Origin: CBDEFX01 sp965237635
GTDB lineage: Bacteria; Chloroflexota; Dehalococcoidia; Lucifugimonadales; CAUZJF01
Assembly: GCA_965237635.1 (NCBI GenBank)
Contig: CBDEFX010000001.1
Coordinates: 558,001-622,000 of the forward strand
Length of the DNA stretch: 64,000 bases
Reading direction: 5' to 3'
The translations under genes and the position numbers were made by a program. Of this stretch, positions 1-7,831 are shown one piece after another (the first letter of the stretch is position 1; each line of letters starts with the position of its first letter). A model generated the notes under the pieces. That model made no database searches, was not told the origin of the DNA, and saw nothing but the letters and a program-made list of their open reading frames with translations.

Positions 1-1498
1 TCCGACTATATCTACACCGCACCGGAAAAAGTCCGGTGTGAAGGTCAGGCCCACGAGGGACGCGTATCCGCCGTAGCTCCCACCGAAGATCGCGACGCGC
101 TCGGGGTCGGCGATACTCCGATCGACGGCTCATTGGACCGCGTCGATCAGGTCTTCGTGCATCTTGCGCCCCCACTCCAGGTCGCCGGCGTTGGTGAAGC
201 TCTTTCCGAACCCCGTCGATCCCCTGAAGTTGACGCTCAAGACGGCGTAGCCACGGTTGGCCAGCAGCTGGTGGATCGGGTCGTATCCCCACTCGTCCCG
301 AGCCCACGGGCCGCCATGCACGTCCAACACCATGGGGAGGGGCGACGTTGGTCGGTCTCCGTCGGGTCCAGCACTCCAGACGGGCAGCGAGTAGTAACAG
401 ACCATATCGAGCCCATCTCGGGACTTAACGACGGCCACCTGCATCTTAGTCAACGGCAGGGCTTCCAGGGCCTCGCGGTTTGCAAAGATGAAGTCGGCCG
501 TTTTCCTGTCACGGTCGTATCGATAGAACCGCACGGGGCCGTCGTCCGTCATGAATGCCACGATCCATTGCCTGTCGTCGAGGGTCCGGCTGACCACCTC
601 GATGTCGCCATCGGCCACGGCGCTCAGCCTCTCCAGGTCCACGCCGACCGCGGGGTCGCGGACATGCCATTTCTTGAGATCATAGGTGAACGCGACGGCC
701 TGTATGTCCTTTTCGGTCGGATGGACCATCAAGTCGCTGACGTCCGAGCGCGCGTCCTCTGCGACGGTCGTCTTCTGTCCCGTATCCAGGTCTATCGTGA
801 CCAGAGCGGCGGTGTCTCGGTCCCGACTGTCACTCAGGCAGAGTATCCTGCCCGTCTTGTCGAACCCCTCTGGCTCGGTCGTAAGCAGGTCCTCGGCCTT
901 TACCTTCATGAAAAGGTCCCATCCGCCCCCGTCGGCCGGCTTGAGGGTCTCGGCACCGCCGTCGGGGGTGAGGCGGACCCCGAAGCGGACATTGAGCTCC
1001 TCGTCGGTGACGAATCCGGCGAACCCTTCATTCGTGTGTACAAGTGTCCTCTCACCGGTATCTATTTTGACTCTATAGAGATCGTGTAGCTGGGGATTGC
1101 GGTCGTTTAGACCGATAAGTACCTCCCCCGGGAATCTTGGGCTGGTCCCTTGCATCTGTGCGTGTACGTTGTCCAGAGGCGTTAGGTCCCTGATATCGCC
1201 GGAGGCGAGATCGACACAGTAGACATGCCAGTTCTCGTCGCTGTCCCGGTCCTGCAGGTATTAGGATGTGGCGGCTGGTGTACGCCCATGAATAGACGCG
1301 AATGCCCCTGCCCTTGTCCTCAGTCACGGGCCTCGCCCCGGCTGGGTCGTCGGCCGGGCCGACCCAGACGTTGAGCACGCCGTCAACCGGGGCCAGATAG
1401 GCCAGGCTCGCGCCGTTCGGGCTGATAGCGGGCGAGGTCCTGTCCGGGTTACCGAATAGTACCTCACGTGGTATCAACGGAATCTCACCAGTGCTCAA
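1..1498 (-). pseudogene. S9 family (prolyl oligopeptidase-type) peptidase, decayed and cut by the window edge
   Basis: The minus strand encodes an S9-type serine peptidase: an N-terminal beta-propeller, then an alpha/beta hydrolase with VLDVHGGPWARDEWGY, SVNFRGSTGFGK and, near the edge, the nucleophile motif GGSYGGYAS. The start is a TTG (1496-1498) overlapping the TGA of the upstream SMP-30 gene, so the two are translationally coupled. Two lesions are visible. One extra base near 1262 (CTAATACCTG where CTATACCTG would continue LYLQDRDSDENW) shifts the frame. An in-frame TGA at 130-132 replaces the Trp expected after DLIDAVQ; the same frame then continues AVDRSIADPERVAIFGGSYGG. The catalytic domain would not be made. 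Family identity is secure; whether the lesions are biological or sequencing errors is open. Confidence 0.85.
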
Positions 1499-2412
1499 GT
1501 GAGCCCTCTACTGACAGGAGGGTACAGGAGGCGACCCTGGCGCTGGGTGGCGACCCTGAACAGATGGCCGCCAGAAGTTGTTACATACAGGGTACTCAGG
1601 TCTTCGTCGCCGAAGGTGCAGTTGGTTGGCCGGTCGACGGGCATCGGATGCCTCTCGATCACGTCTCCCTGCGGTGAAAAAACGTAGACTGATGGCCCAG
1701 GCCCGCCCTTCATGAAGCCGGCCGTCGCGATAATGTTGCCGCCCGTGTCGAGACACATTCCGTCGATGCCGCGGTGGGGCCCGAAGTCGTGGAGCACTGT
1801 GTGGGCGCCGAGGTTTCCATCGCCGTCAACGGGGTAGGCGCGTAGCTGGCGCTTCTCGTCCGGCCTGCGCCCGCTCTGCGCGACATAAAGGGAGCGGTGG
1901 TCGAGCGAGAACAGCAAGCCGTTGGGCCTTGTGGTGTCGAAAGTCGCGCGGTTAATCGACCATGCGCCGTCCGTCTGCGGGTCGAGCCGGTAGACGGAAT
2001 CGTGGTCCAACTCCTTGTTGGCGAGGTCGTCGCTCCAGGGGCCGCCCGACCCCTCGTAGTACGGGTCTGTGAACCAGACTCTGCCTTCCAAGTCAATGGC
2101 CAGGTCGTTGGGGACGTTGAGACGTTTGCCTTCGAATCCGTCGGCCAGTACGGTGGCGCCGCCGCTTGGCTCATAGCGGACGACGCGCCGGGCGTCGCCC
2201 TCACAGGCATACAGCCGGCCCTCGGGGTCGAGCATCAGGCCGTTGGCCCAGTTGGTGTCGGTCCGGAAGACCTTGGAAGCTCGGGTCTGCGGGTCGTACC
2301 TCATGATCCGGCTTGACGGTATGTGCGTGAGAAGTAGCCCGCTTCCGTCCCACGCGGGCCCTTCGGTCGTTCCGCCGTACGGCCCATCTATAAGCTCGAA
2401 GCTCCAGGTCAA
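1495..2412 (-). CDS. SMP-30/gluconolactonase/LRE-family hydrolase
   Basis: A 305-residue six-bladed beta-propeller of the SMP-30 (regucalcin/gluconolactonase) family, which hydrolyse sugar lactones or related esters with one divalent metal. The family metal ligands are recognisable: Glu in the N-terminal TEGPAWD, Asn in NVPNDLAIDLEGRVWFTD, Asn in TRPNGLLFS and Asp in GIDGMCLD. There is no signal peptide, so it is probably cytosolic. Start is a TTG preceded by AGGGGAG at suitable distance. Its stop overlaps the TTG start of the downstream S9 peptidase, so both form one transcription unit, perhaps for uptake-derived peptides and sugar acids. The substrate cannot be told from sequence. Confidence 0.85.
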   Translation of the reverse strand: MTWSFELIDGPYGGTTEGPAWDGSGLLLTHIPSSRIMRYDPQTRASKVFRTDTNWANGLMLDPEGRLYACEGDARRVVRYEPSGGATVLADGFEGKRLNVPNDLAIDLEGRVWFTDPYYEGSGGPWSDDLANKELDHDSVYRLDPQTDGAWSINRATFDTTRPNGLLFSLDHRSLYVAQSGRRPDEKRQLRAYPVDGDGNLGAHTVLHDFGPHRGIDGMCLDTGGNIIATAGFMKGGPGPSVYVFSPQGDVIERHPMPVDRPTNCTFGDEDLSTLYVTTSGGHLFRVATQRQGRLLYPPVSRGLT

Positions 2413-3031
2413 TCGGTACTCCCCTGAGTCGGTCGGTTGATTGTATCCTGCCCCTGTTCGGTGTCAAGCGCGCGAACAGCTTGTGGGCGTAGACGTTGGC
2501 TCCCCCCGGTCCTCCGACAATCTCCTCTCCAAATCGTCGGTTTGGCCGACGTAATGGGACTTGTCTGCACATAGCAGCATATACACGAAGAAAAGCTTCA
2601 TCATAATCGTCGTCTCCAGACGGACAGGCCCCTCGATACGTCCCGATGCCGCATCGGGTCTACTCGGTGTATGCGGAGTAGAGAGGCGTCGGCTTTCGTA
2701 GCCTACTCAGCATGTAAACGATCACCCCCGAATATCCCGAGTAGCCAGTCGGGGCGTATCGAGGGACCAGACCTGCTATGAGTTGGAGCGTACTTTACGC
2801 TCGCGATAAGCCGTCCGATTCGTCTTCTTCGCCAGGACTGGTAGGGCTTGATACTCGCCTTTGACTGGCGGTTCCTTCGCCTCGACGCGGCTCGAAATTC
2901 CTGAGGCCACGCGAGCTGGACTGGCCGTCGAGAGGAGGTCTCGACATCTACACTTGGCCTGAGGGTCGCCTGCGCCTATAATCGGTGGGTCATCCGTAGT
3001 GCACTGGATGGAAGATGGAAGGAGCAAAGAG
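2413..3031. other. Intergenic region with a dispersed palindrome; no gene seen
   Basis: Between the divergent SMP-30 and nfo genes no convincing coding frame is present. It holds the palindrome at 2642-2658 followed by further short inverted repeats (tactcggtgtatgcggagta, 2660-2679). It presumably also contains the two divergent promoters, which I could not place with confidence. Confidence 0.5.
2642..2658. repeat. Dispersed palindrome CCCGATGCCGCATCGGG, site 1
   Basis: Perfect inverted repeat, intergenic between SMP-30 and nfo. The same core recurs at 4038-4056, 5451-5469, 7091-7107 and, inside the cobalamin riboswitch, 23772-23790. No U-run follows, so it is not an obvious terminator. Confidence 0.75.
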
Positions 3032-3886
3032 ATGAGATTGGGAGCGCACGTCTCGGCTTCCGGTGGGCTGGACAAGGCGATCGACAGGGCCCAGGAGATG
3101 GGCGCTGAGACGATCCAAATATTCGCGTCCTCACCACGAGCATGGCGCTTCAGGCTGCCGTCCGATGACGAGGTGGTCGCTTTCCGTGACAAGTCCAGGT
3201 CCGCCGACGTTTCTCCTGTGTTCCTGCACGGCAGCTACCTGGTCAACGTAAGTGGCGACGCGGAGCTTGTCGACAAGTCCGTGGAGTCACTCACCAAGAA
3301 CATGAACGTCGCGGGACAGATAGGCGCGGCGGGCGTCATCTTCCACGGCGGCAGCCACAAGGGCATTGGGTTTGAAGGTATTCTGGGCCAGGCTACCGGG
3401 GCGCTCCAGCGGGTGCTCTCCGAGAGCCCGGCCGACATATGGCTCATCATCGAGAACAGCGCGGGGATGGGCGACCACATAGGCTCGTCTTTCCATGAGA
3501 TCGGAACGCTTATGAGGGCAATCGACAGCCCTCAGGTGATGGTCTGCCTCGATACGCAGCACTCTCAGGCGGCCGGATATGACATCGGCAGCGAGGAACA
3601 GATCAACGCCGTGATGGAGGAGTTCGACAAACAGATAGGACTCTCCAGACTGGTTGCGGTTCACGCCAACGACGCCAAGGCGGGGTTCGGCTCCGGAGTG
3701 GACCGGCATGAGAATATCGGAGAGGGCCACCTTGGTGTCAGGGGTTTCGAGACGATCATGGGACACCCCGCGTTCCGAGACGTGCCCTTTGTTCTGGAGG
3801 TCCCCGGTTTTGAGAAGAAGGGTCCTGATAAGCAGAACCTCGACCGGCTGAAGGAAATTCGCACCAAGCTGGCTATTTCGCCGTAG
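3032..3886 (+). CDS. nfo: Deoxyribonuclease IV (AP endonuclease, Nfo family)
   Basis: Endonuclease IV, a TIM-barrel enzyme with three zinc ions that cleaves 5' of abasic sites in base excision repair. Start ATG at 3032 is chosen over an in-frame ATG at 2999 because AAGGAG lies 8 bases upstream and the protein then opens with the family signature MRLGAHVSASGG. All zinc-ligand motifs are seen: VFLHGSYLVN, VIFHGGSHKG, LIIENSAG, CLDTQHS, VAVHANDAK, GVDRHENIGEGHLG and FVLEVPG. Length (284 residues) is normal. It stands alone, followed by a 240-base spacer. Confidence 0.95.
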   Translation: MRLGAHVSASGGLDKAIDRAQEMGAETIQIFASSPRAWRFRLPSDDEVVAFRDKSRSADVSPVFLHGSYLVNVSGDAELVDKSVESLTKNMNVAGQIGAAGVIFHGGSHKGIGFEGILGQATGALQRVLSESPADIWLIIENSAGMGDHIGSSFHEIGTLMRAIDSPQVMVCLDTQHSQAAGYDIGSEEQINAVMEEFDKQIGLSRLVAVHANDAKAGFGSGVDRHENIGEGHLGVRGFETIMGHPAFRDVPFVLEVPGFEKKGPDKQNLDRLKEIRTKLAISP

Positions 3887-3974
3887 GGGGGCGCGACACG
3901 GGCTGGGCCCACCTAGCCTTTGATATACTCTCAAACGGCCTTGCACACCATGTCTTTCCGAATCCGCCTCAGGC

Positions 3975-4027
3975 GGGTGAGAAACCTGGGGTGGTGAAGG
4001 CTGGACAGAGGACCACCCCGCCCCAGA
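3975..4027. repeat. Strong GC-rich inverted repeats downstream of nfo
   Basis: The region contains two nested complementary segments, CTGGGG near 3988 with CCCCAG near 4021, and GGGGTGGT with ACCACCCC inside it. It could fold as a long hairpin between nfo and the VIT1 gene. No T-run follows on either strand, so a classical intrinsic terminator is not supported. Confidence 0.4.
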
Positions 4028-4037
4028 CCCTTGGTCC

Positions 4038-4056
4038 CCCCGATGCCGCATCGGGG
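4038..4056. repeat. Dispersed palindrome, site 2
   Basis: CCCCGATGCCGCATCGGGG, perfect inverted repeat, located about 75 bases upstream of the rubrerythrin-VIT1 start. Confidence 0.75.
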
Positions 4057-4129
4057 CCGAATCGGGACTCAGGGAAGCAAGTTGGACGCAGCTTCTTGTT
4101 CAAAGCCACTTAGGAGGTAGAGTTAGAGA

Positions 4130-5272
4130 TTGGGCAACGTTGACGACAAGGCCCGGGATGACCAGTACAGGGAGTACCTCAAGTCGGAGCTACAGGCGGC
4201 TGCAATTTATGCGGCGCTGGCGGAGAGGGAGCGGGAGTCCAGCCGGGCCGAGATATTCGAGGACCTGGTGCAGGCCGAGATGCGCCACGCCGCCAGATGG
4301 GCGGAAAAGCTCGGAATCGACCCAAACACCCTGGAGCCTCATAGGTCTCGCCTCAAGGTCCGGCTGGTCAAGTGGACGGCCGGGCTGCTGGGCACCAGCA
4401 GGGTGCTGCCGATGTTGCTTAAGGCCGAGGCGAGGGAGCTGACCACCTATGGCGCCGACCCGGAGGCGCAGGACATAGCAAAGGAGGAGCGCCGCCACGC
4501 CCGTGTCCTTAGAGGCCTGGGCGGAGGCCTGGATACGGGAGGAGGAGGGTGGGGTTGGCACAGCGTAGTGCCTGGCGGCGGCGGCAGCATTCGCGCCGCG
4601 GTGCTGGGTGTCAACGACGGCCTCGTCTCCAACTTCAGCCTGGTGATGGGCGTTGCGGCGGGGACGGCTAATGTATCAGGGGAGACTGGTAGCGCGGAGT
4701 TCGTGTTGCTGGCCGGCGTAGCCGGCCTGCTGGCCGGGGCCTTCTCGATGGCTGCCGGCGAGTATGTGTCCATGCGATCGCAGCGTGACATCTACGAGAA
4801 TGAACTACGTAAAGAGAGAATCGAGCTCCAGGAGTGGCCGGAGGAGGAGGAAGAGGAGCTCGAGCTCATCTATCGAGCAAAGGGTCTTTCGGAGGAGGAG
4901 TCTCGCAGGGTCGCCAAGCGACTCATGGCTGACCCTGAGGTCGCGCTGGATACGATGGCACGGGAGGAGTTGGGGCTCGACCCATCTCAGCTCGGGTCCC
5001 CGTGGGCAGCGAGCATCATCTCATTTCTTGCTTTTGTTCTCGGTGCCATCGTTCCGATCATGCCCTATCTCTTTAATGCGGGCAGCCTGGCCTTCTCACT
5101 CAGCGCGGCGCTCAGCGCGGGAGCTTTGGTGGGAGTAGGAGGGCTGTTGGCCGCGCTGTCCGGCCGAAATCCGGCCTGGGGCTCCGCGAGGATGCTGCTG
5201 GCCGGAGGCGCGGCCGCTACGGTCACCTTCATCGTTGGAACGCTTATCAGGGTCTCGGTACCCGGACTCTGA
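4130..5272 (+). CDS. Rubrerythrin-VIT1 fusion (membrane-bound ferritin MbfA-like, CCC1 family)
   Basis: A 380-residue two-domain protein. Residues ~10-110 form a ferritin-like/rubrerythrin four-helix bundle with ExxH-type di-iron motifs (KSELQAAAIYAAL, EMRHAARWAEKLG, KEERRHARVL). Residues ~150-380 are a VIT1/CCC1 transporter with the signature NDGLVSNFSLVMGVAAG, AAGEYVSMRSQRD, an acidic cytosolic segment (EEEEEELE) typical of VIT1 metal binding, and C-terminal membrane helices. Proteins with this architecture (MbfA in alphaproteobacteria) export iron to limit oxidative stress; that role here is inferred. Start is a TTG with AGGAGGT about 11 bases upstream. Transcribed alone. Confidence 0.88.
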   Translation: MGNVDDKARDDQYREYLKSELQAAAIYAALAERERESSRAEIFEDLVQAEMRHAARWAEKLGIDPNTLEPHRSRLKVRLVKWTAGLLGTSRVLPMLLKAEARELTTYGADPEAQDIAKEERRHARVLRGLGGGLDTGGGGWGWHSVVPGGGGSIRAAVLGVNDGLVSNFSLVMGVAAGTANVSGETGSAEFVLLAGVAGLLAGAFSMAAGEYVSMRSQRDIYENELRKERIELQEWPEEEEEELELIYRAKGLSEEESRRVAKRLMADPEVALDTMAREELGLDPSQLGSPWAASIISFLAFVLGAIVPIMPYLFNAGSLAFSLSAALSAGALVGVGGLLAALSGRNPAWGSARMLLAGGAAATVTFIVGTLIRVSVPGL

Positions 5273-5344
5273 CGAACGCGGACTTCTACCGGGGCTTCTG
5301 GTCGCGGCGGACAGATCACGGGGTCTGGGGTCTGTTTTGGAGAT

Positions 5345-5490
5345 TCGCTAAAGTCAACGGGCCTTCGACAGGCTCAGAGCCTGCACTAAGCTCGCCGAAG
5401 TGCCGAATGGAAGGCCCTTTCCCGTTCGTGGTGAGCTCCGACAGGAGTCGCCCCGATGCGGCATCGGGGCGACTTGTCGAACCATGAGCG
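5345..5490. repeat. Complex dispersed intergenic repeat cluster with palindrome site 3
   Basis: This stretch combines two repeat types seen elsewhere in the window: a TTCGACAGGCTCAGAGC-type unit (5354-5390) and the reverse complement of TTCGACAAGCTCACCACGAACGG-like sequence (5422-5446; compare 44908-44930). Between them sits palindrome GTCGCCCC-GATGCGGCATC-GGGGCGAC at 5447-5473, perfect over 27 bases. No coding sequence is seen between the VIT1 gene and the nitrilase. Confidence 0.6.
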
Positions 5491-5544
5491 GATGGTTGAA
5501 CGCAATTTGGACTAGTCCACGAACTTTAAGTCCAGGACGCTAGA

Positions 5545-6411
5545 ATGTACAACCCCGTCAAAGTCGCCGCCGTCTCTATCAAACCGAAGAAATGGGACAA
5601 GGCCTACAACGCCGACAAGGTCGAAGAATTCTTCAGGAAAGCCGCGGCCGCCAAGCCTGCCTTGGTCCTTACGACGGAAGGAGTCCTGGAAGGCTACGTA
5701 CCGCTGGACGTGATCGAGAAGCCAGAGCTGGCGGAGGCGATGCTGGACATAGCCGAGCCCATCGACGGCCCTTACGTCGACCGTTTCCGCAAGCTCGCGA
5801 AGACGCTGAAGACCTGCCTTTGCTTTGGCTTCGCGGAGCGGATTGGTGACGAGGTGTATAACGCTGCAATTTTTATCGACGATCAGGGTGAGGTACGCGG
5901 GAAGTACCACAAGACCCAGCTTGCCGAGGGGACACATCCAAGCTGGTACTTCAACCGAGTAGGTAAGTCGATACGCGCGTTCGATACGCCGATCGGACGG
6001 GTCGGCATTCTTATCTGCAATGATCGGTGGAACCCGGCGATCGCGCGGACGCTGGTGCTCGACGGCGCGCAGCTTCTGCTGATCCCGTCGTACGGCTCAA
6101 AGAGGCGCCACCAGAATGAGGCGGTCCTGGCGCGTGCGCGGGAGAACGGTGTCCCGATAGTCGAGGCCAACGTGGGAATGAACCTGATCGTCAGCAAAGG
6201 GGAGATCGTGGCCTACAAGTGGGGCAACGATCGGATCAGCACATCAGTGATCGAGGTCCCCGCAGCCACCTCGAAAGGTGCTGCTCGCGCCCACGAAGCC
6301 GAGTATCTGGAGCGCCAAGGTCCGGAGATGGAGCGGCGCTATGAAAAAACTATGAAGAATTTGGGACAGGACCGAAATCTTGCGAAGCCGGCCCGGAGGG
6401 CGGGCTCTTAG
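5545..6411 (+). CDS. Carbon-nitrogen hydrolase (nitrilase superfamily)
   Basis: A 288-residue CN-hydrolase. The catalytic triad is visible: Glu in LVLTTEGVLEGY (~45), Lys in GKYHKTQLAEG (~120) and Cys in GILICNDRWNPAIARTL (~155). Enzymes of this fold hydrolyse nitriles, amides or N-carbamoyl compounds as cytosolic multimers. The branch cannot be assigned from motifs alone; the ICNDRW cysteine context is amidase-like rather than that of true nitrilases, which usually have CWEN. Start ATG at 5545 follows an AGGA. Monocistronic, convergent with the cupredoxin gene 25 bases downstream. Confidence 0.88.
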   Translation: MYNPVKVAAVSIKPKKWDKAYNADKVEEFFRKAAAAKPALVLTTEGVLEGYVPLDVIEKPELAEAMLDIAEPIDGPYVDRFRKLAKTLKTCLCFGFAERIGDEVYNAAIFIDDQGEVRGKYHKTQLAEGTHPSWYFNRVGKSIRAFDTPIGRVGILICNDRWNPAIARTLVLDGAQLLLIPSYGSKRRHQNEAVLARARENGVPIVEANVGMNLIVSKGEIVAYKWGNDRISTSVIEVPAATSKGAARAHEAEYLERQGPEMERRYEKTMKNLGQDRNLAKPARRAGS

Positions 6412-6436
6412 CTCGGCTCACAGATACCCCCCGCTC

Positions 6437-6838
6437 TTATTCCTCGACAACGGTGATGAACGCCCTCATCTTAACGGGGTGGATTCTGCAGACGAATTCG
6501 AACTCGCCCGGCGCGTTAAATGTATGGCGGAACGACTCGCCGGGCTGCATGTTCGGGCTCTCGAATTCGGTTGGTATGCCCCGCTCCCGGGTTGTATGCA
6601 CAACGCTGTGTAGTACGTTGAGTGCCTCTCGGTTGGTCCAATTAATCGTCTCTCCAGCGTTGATCGTAAGGGACTGATGCAGGAAGTCCTTGATCTCAAC
6701 CTTGTGTTCGACAGAGCCAGGCGGTAGCTGTGGCGTCGCCGTTGGGCCTGGAGTGGGCGTGGCGTCTGGCCCAGAAGACCCGCATGCCAACGCAACCAGC
6801 AATATCGAGGCGCACACTAGAGCCGCCCATTTTGACAT
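6437..6838 (-). CDS. Cupredoxin (plastocyanin/azurin-like) lipoprotein
   Basis: A 133-residue secreted blue-copper protein. The N-terminus is a lipoprotein signal with lipobox LVALAC (Cys19), then a PTPGPTATP linker. The type 1 copper ligands are present: His in VLHSVVHTT, and Cys, His and Met in the C-terminal FVCRIHPVKMRAFITV loop. It likely carries electrons at the outer face of the membrane. Start ATG at 6838 is preceded by GGAGGAA. No partner redox enzyme is adjacent, so the electron donor and acceptor are unknown. Confidence 0.9.
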   Translation of the reverse strand: MSKWAALVCASILLVALACGSSGPDATPTPGPTATPQLPPGSVEHKVEIKDFLHQSLTINAGETINWTNREALNVLHSVVHTTRERGIPTEFESPNMQPGESFRHTFNAPGEFEFVCRIHPVKMRAFITVVEE

Positions 6839-7176
6839 CTGTTCCTCCAGGGCCGAATGATAGACCGGATAATAAGCTGGTGTGCGTCGGGTGCAGTGGC
6901 TGGCCTTATCAAGGCCGCCAGACGGAGTTTAGCAGCGGGTGATACGCACGTCAAACGAGGCCGACAGTCTTGAGGCCGCGGGACTCTGTATGTCAATTAC
7001 CGTAGGCTTTGCACCAAAGCGCCGATTTGGCCTGAATCGCCGTTCGACGAGCACCCCTTCGACTGGCTCAGGATCGGCCCCTCGACACGTCCCGACGCCG
7101 CATCGGGACTACTCCCCTCGATACCGCGCCTCCGGCACGTACTCGGGACTGGCGGGGTGAACGGCGAACGGCAGAA
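6839..7176. other. Intergenic region rich in dispersed repeats; no gene seen
   Basis: Apart from the palindrome at 7091-7107 it carries a TTCGACTGGCTCAGG unit (7058-7072) and the segment from 7118 (ctcgatac...gcgcc...tactcgggactggcgg), which recurs in diverged form at 38646-38693 upstream of egtD. No convincing reading frame is present. Confidence 0.5.
7091..7107. repeat. Dispersed palindrome, site 4 (one mismatch)
   Basis: CCCGACGCCGCATCGGG, the same core as the other sites with one transition in the left arm, giving a G-T type wobble in an RNA hairpin. Confidence 0.65.
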
Positions 7177-7222
7177 AAGAAAAGCCAGCCGGAGCACTGC
7201 AGCCCCGGCTGGCTTTCTTTTC
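7177..7222 (-). terminator. Rho-independent terminator of the prepilin gene
   Basis: A 12-base-pair perfect stem, AAAGCCAGCCGG (7181-7192) with CCGGCTGGCTTT (7205-7216), closes a 12-base loop. On the minus strand it is followed by TTTTCTTTTC. It lies 25-70 bases downstream of the prepilin stop. The plus strand also has a T-rich tail, so it may act in both directions. Confidence 0.85.
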
Positions 7223-7246
7223 CGAGAACGCTAGCCTGTAGATGCG

Positions 7247-7663
7247 TTAGGGAACACAGGTGACGTCAGACGCAACATCAGTGGCGGTCTGTGTCACTTG
7301 GCCATTCGCGGTCCAACAGTAGCCCCATTTGGTAGCGGTATCCCGCAAGAAGTCTGGGGACAGCGGCTCAGCGGTCCCGCCGTTAATCGTCGGCTCGGCT
7401 GTCCACGCCCTGATGGCACTGCTTGTTGCCTGTGCGTCAAGCAGTGTCAGCTGCTTCTCGGCCATCAGGGTGTCGAAGGCGGCCTGTACGTTCGCGGCCT
7501 CCGACGCCTTCGACCCTTCCGCTCCCTTCGACGCCTGGCGGACCACCGTAGGCACGACGGCTGCTGCCAGTGCAACGATGATCCCGACGACGATCAACAT
7601 CTCGATCAGCGTGAAGCCCGACTCGTTCCTGCGCACTAACGCTCCCTTTACGATACGCTTCAT
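7247..7663 (-). CDS. Type IV prepilin-like protein (GspG/PilA family pseudopilin)
   Basis: A 138-residue type IV pilin/pseudopilin. The class III leader MKRIVKGALVRRNESG is followed by the prepilin peptidase site G|FTLIEMLIVVGIIVALAAAVVP with the conserved Glu at +5 and the hydrophobic assembly helix. Two cysteines near the end (GYCWTANG, DVTCVP) could form the D-region disulfide. GGAGGAG precedes the ATG. It is downstream of the FHA-PilM-PilN fusion on the same strand (168-base gap) and ends in a strong terminator, so it is probably the major pilin or pseudopilin of that apparatus. Confidence 0.92.
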   Translation of the reverse strand: MKRIVKGALVRRNESGFTLIEMLIVVGIIVALAAAVVPTVVRQASKGAEGSKASEAANVQAAFDTLMAEKQLTLLDAQATSSAIRAWTAEPTINGGTAEPLSPDFLRDTATKWGYCWTANGQVTQTATDVASDVTCVP

Positions 7664-7831
7664 GTCTGCCTCTCCTCCCTAAGGTGTGATGGTGACTCGG
7701 GCTCGTGGTGGAGCGCGTCCGGAACATCGCCCACCGCGACCTTGTCGATATCCGCATGGTAGGCCACGCAGATCAACTCCGGCATCGTCCTACGGGCCTA
7801 GAGGAGATAGTACTTTAGGGCAATCTTACTT

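Noticed and set aside
130..132. TGA read as tryptophan (recoding) in the S9 gene and IS1380 copy 1
   Set aside because: Many intact genes here end with TGA, Trp is TGG elsewhere, and TAG and TAA nonsense codons also occur, so mutation is simpler.
133..1089. 318-residue plus-strand frame opposite the S9 peptidase
   Set aside because: Shadow frame; the minus strand carries clear S9 motifs.
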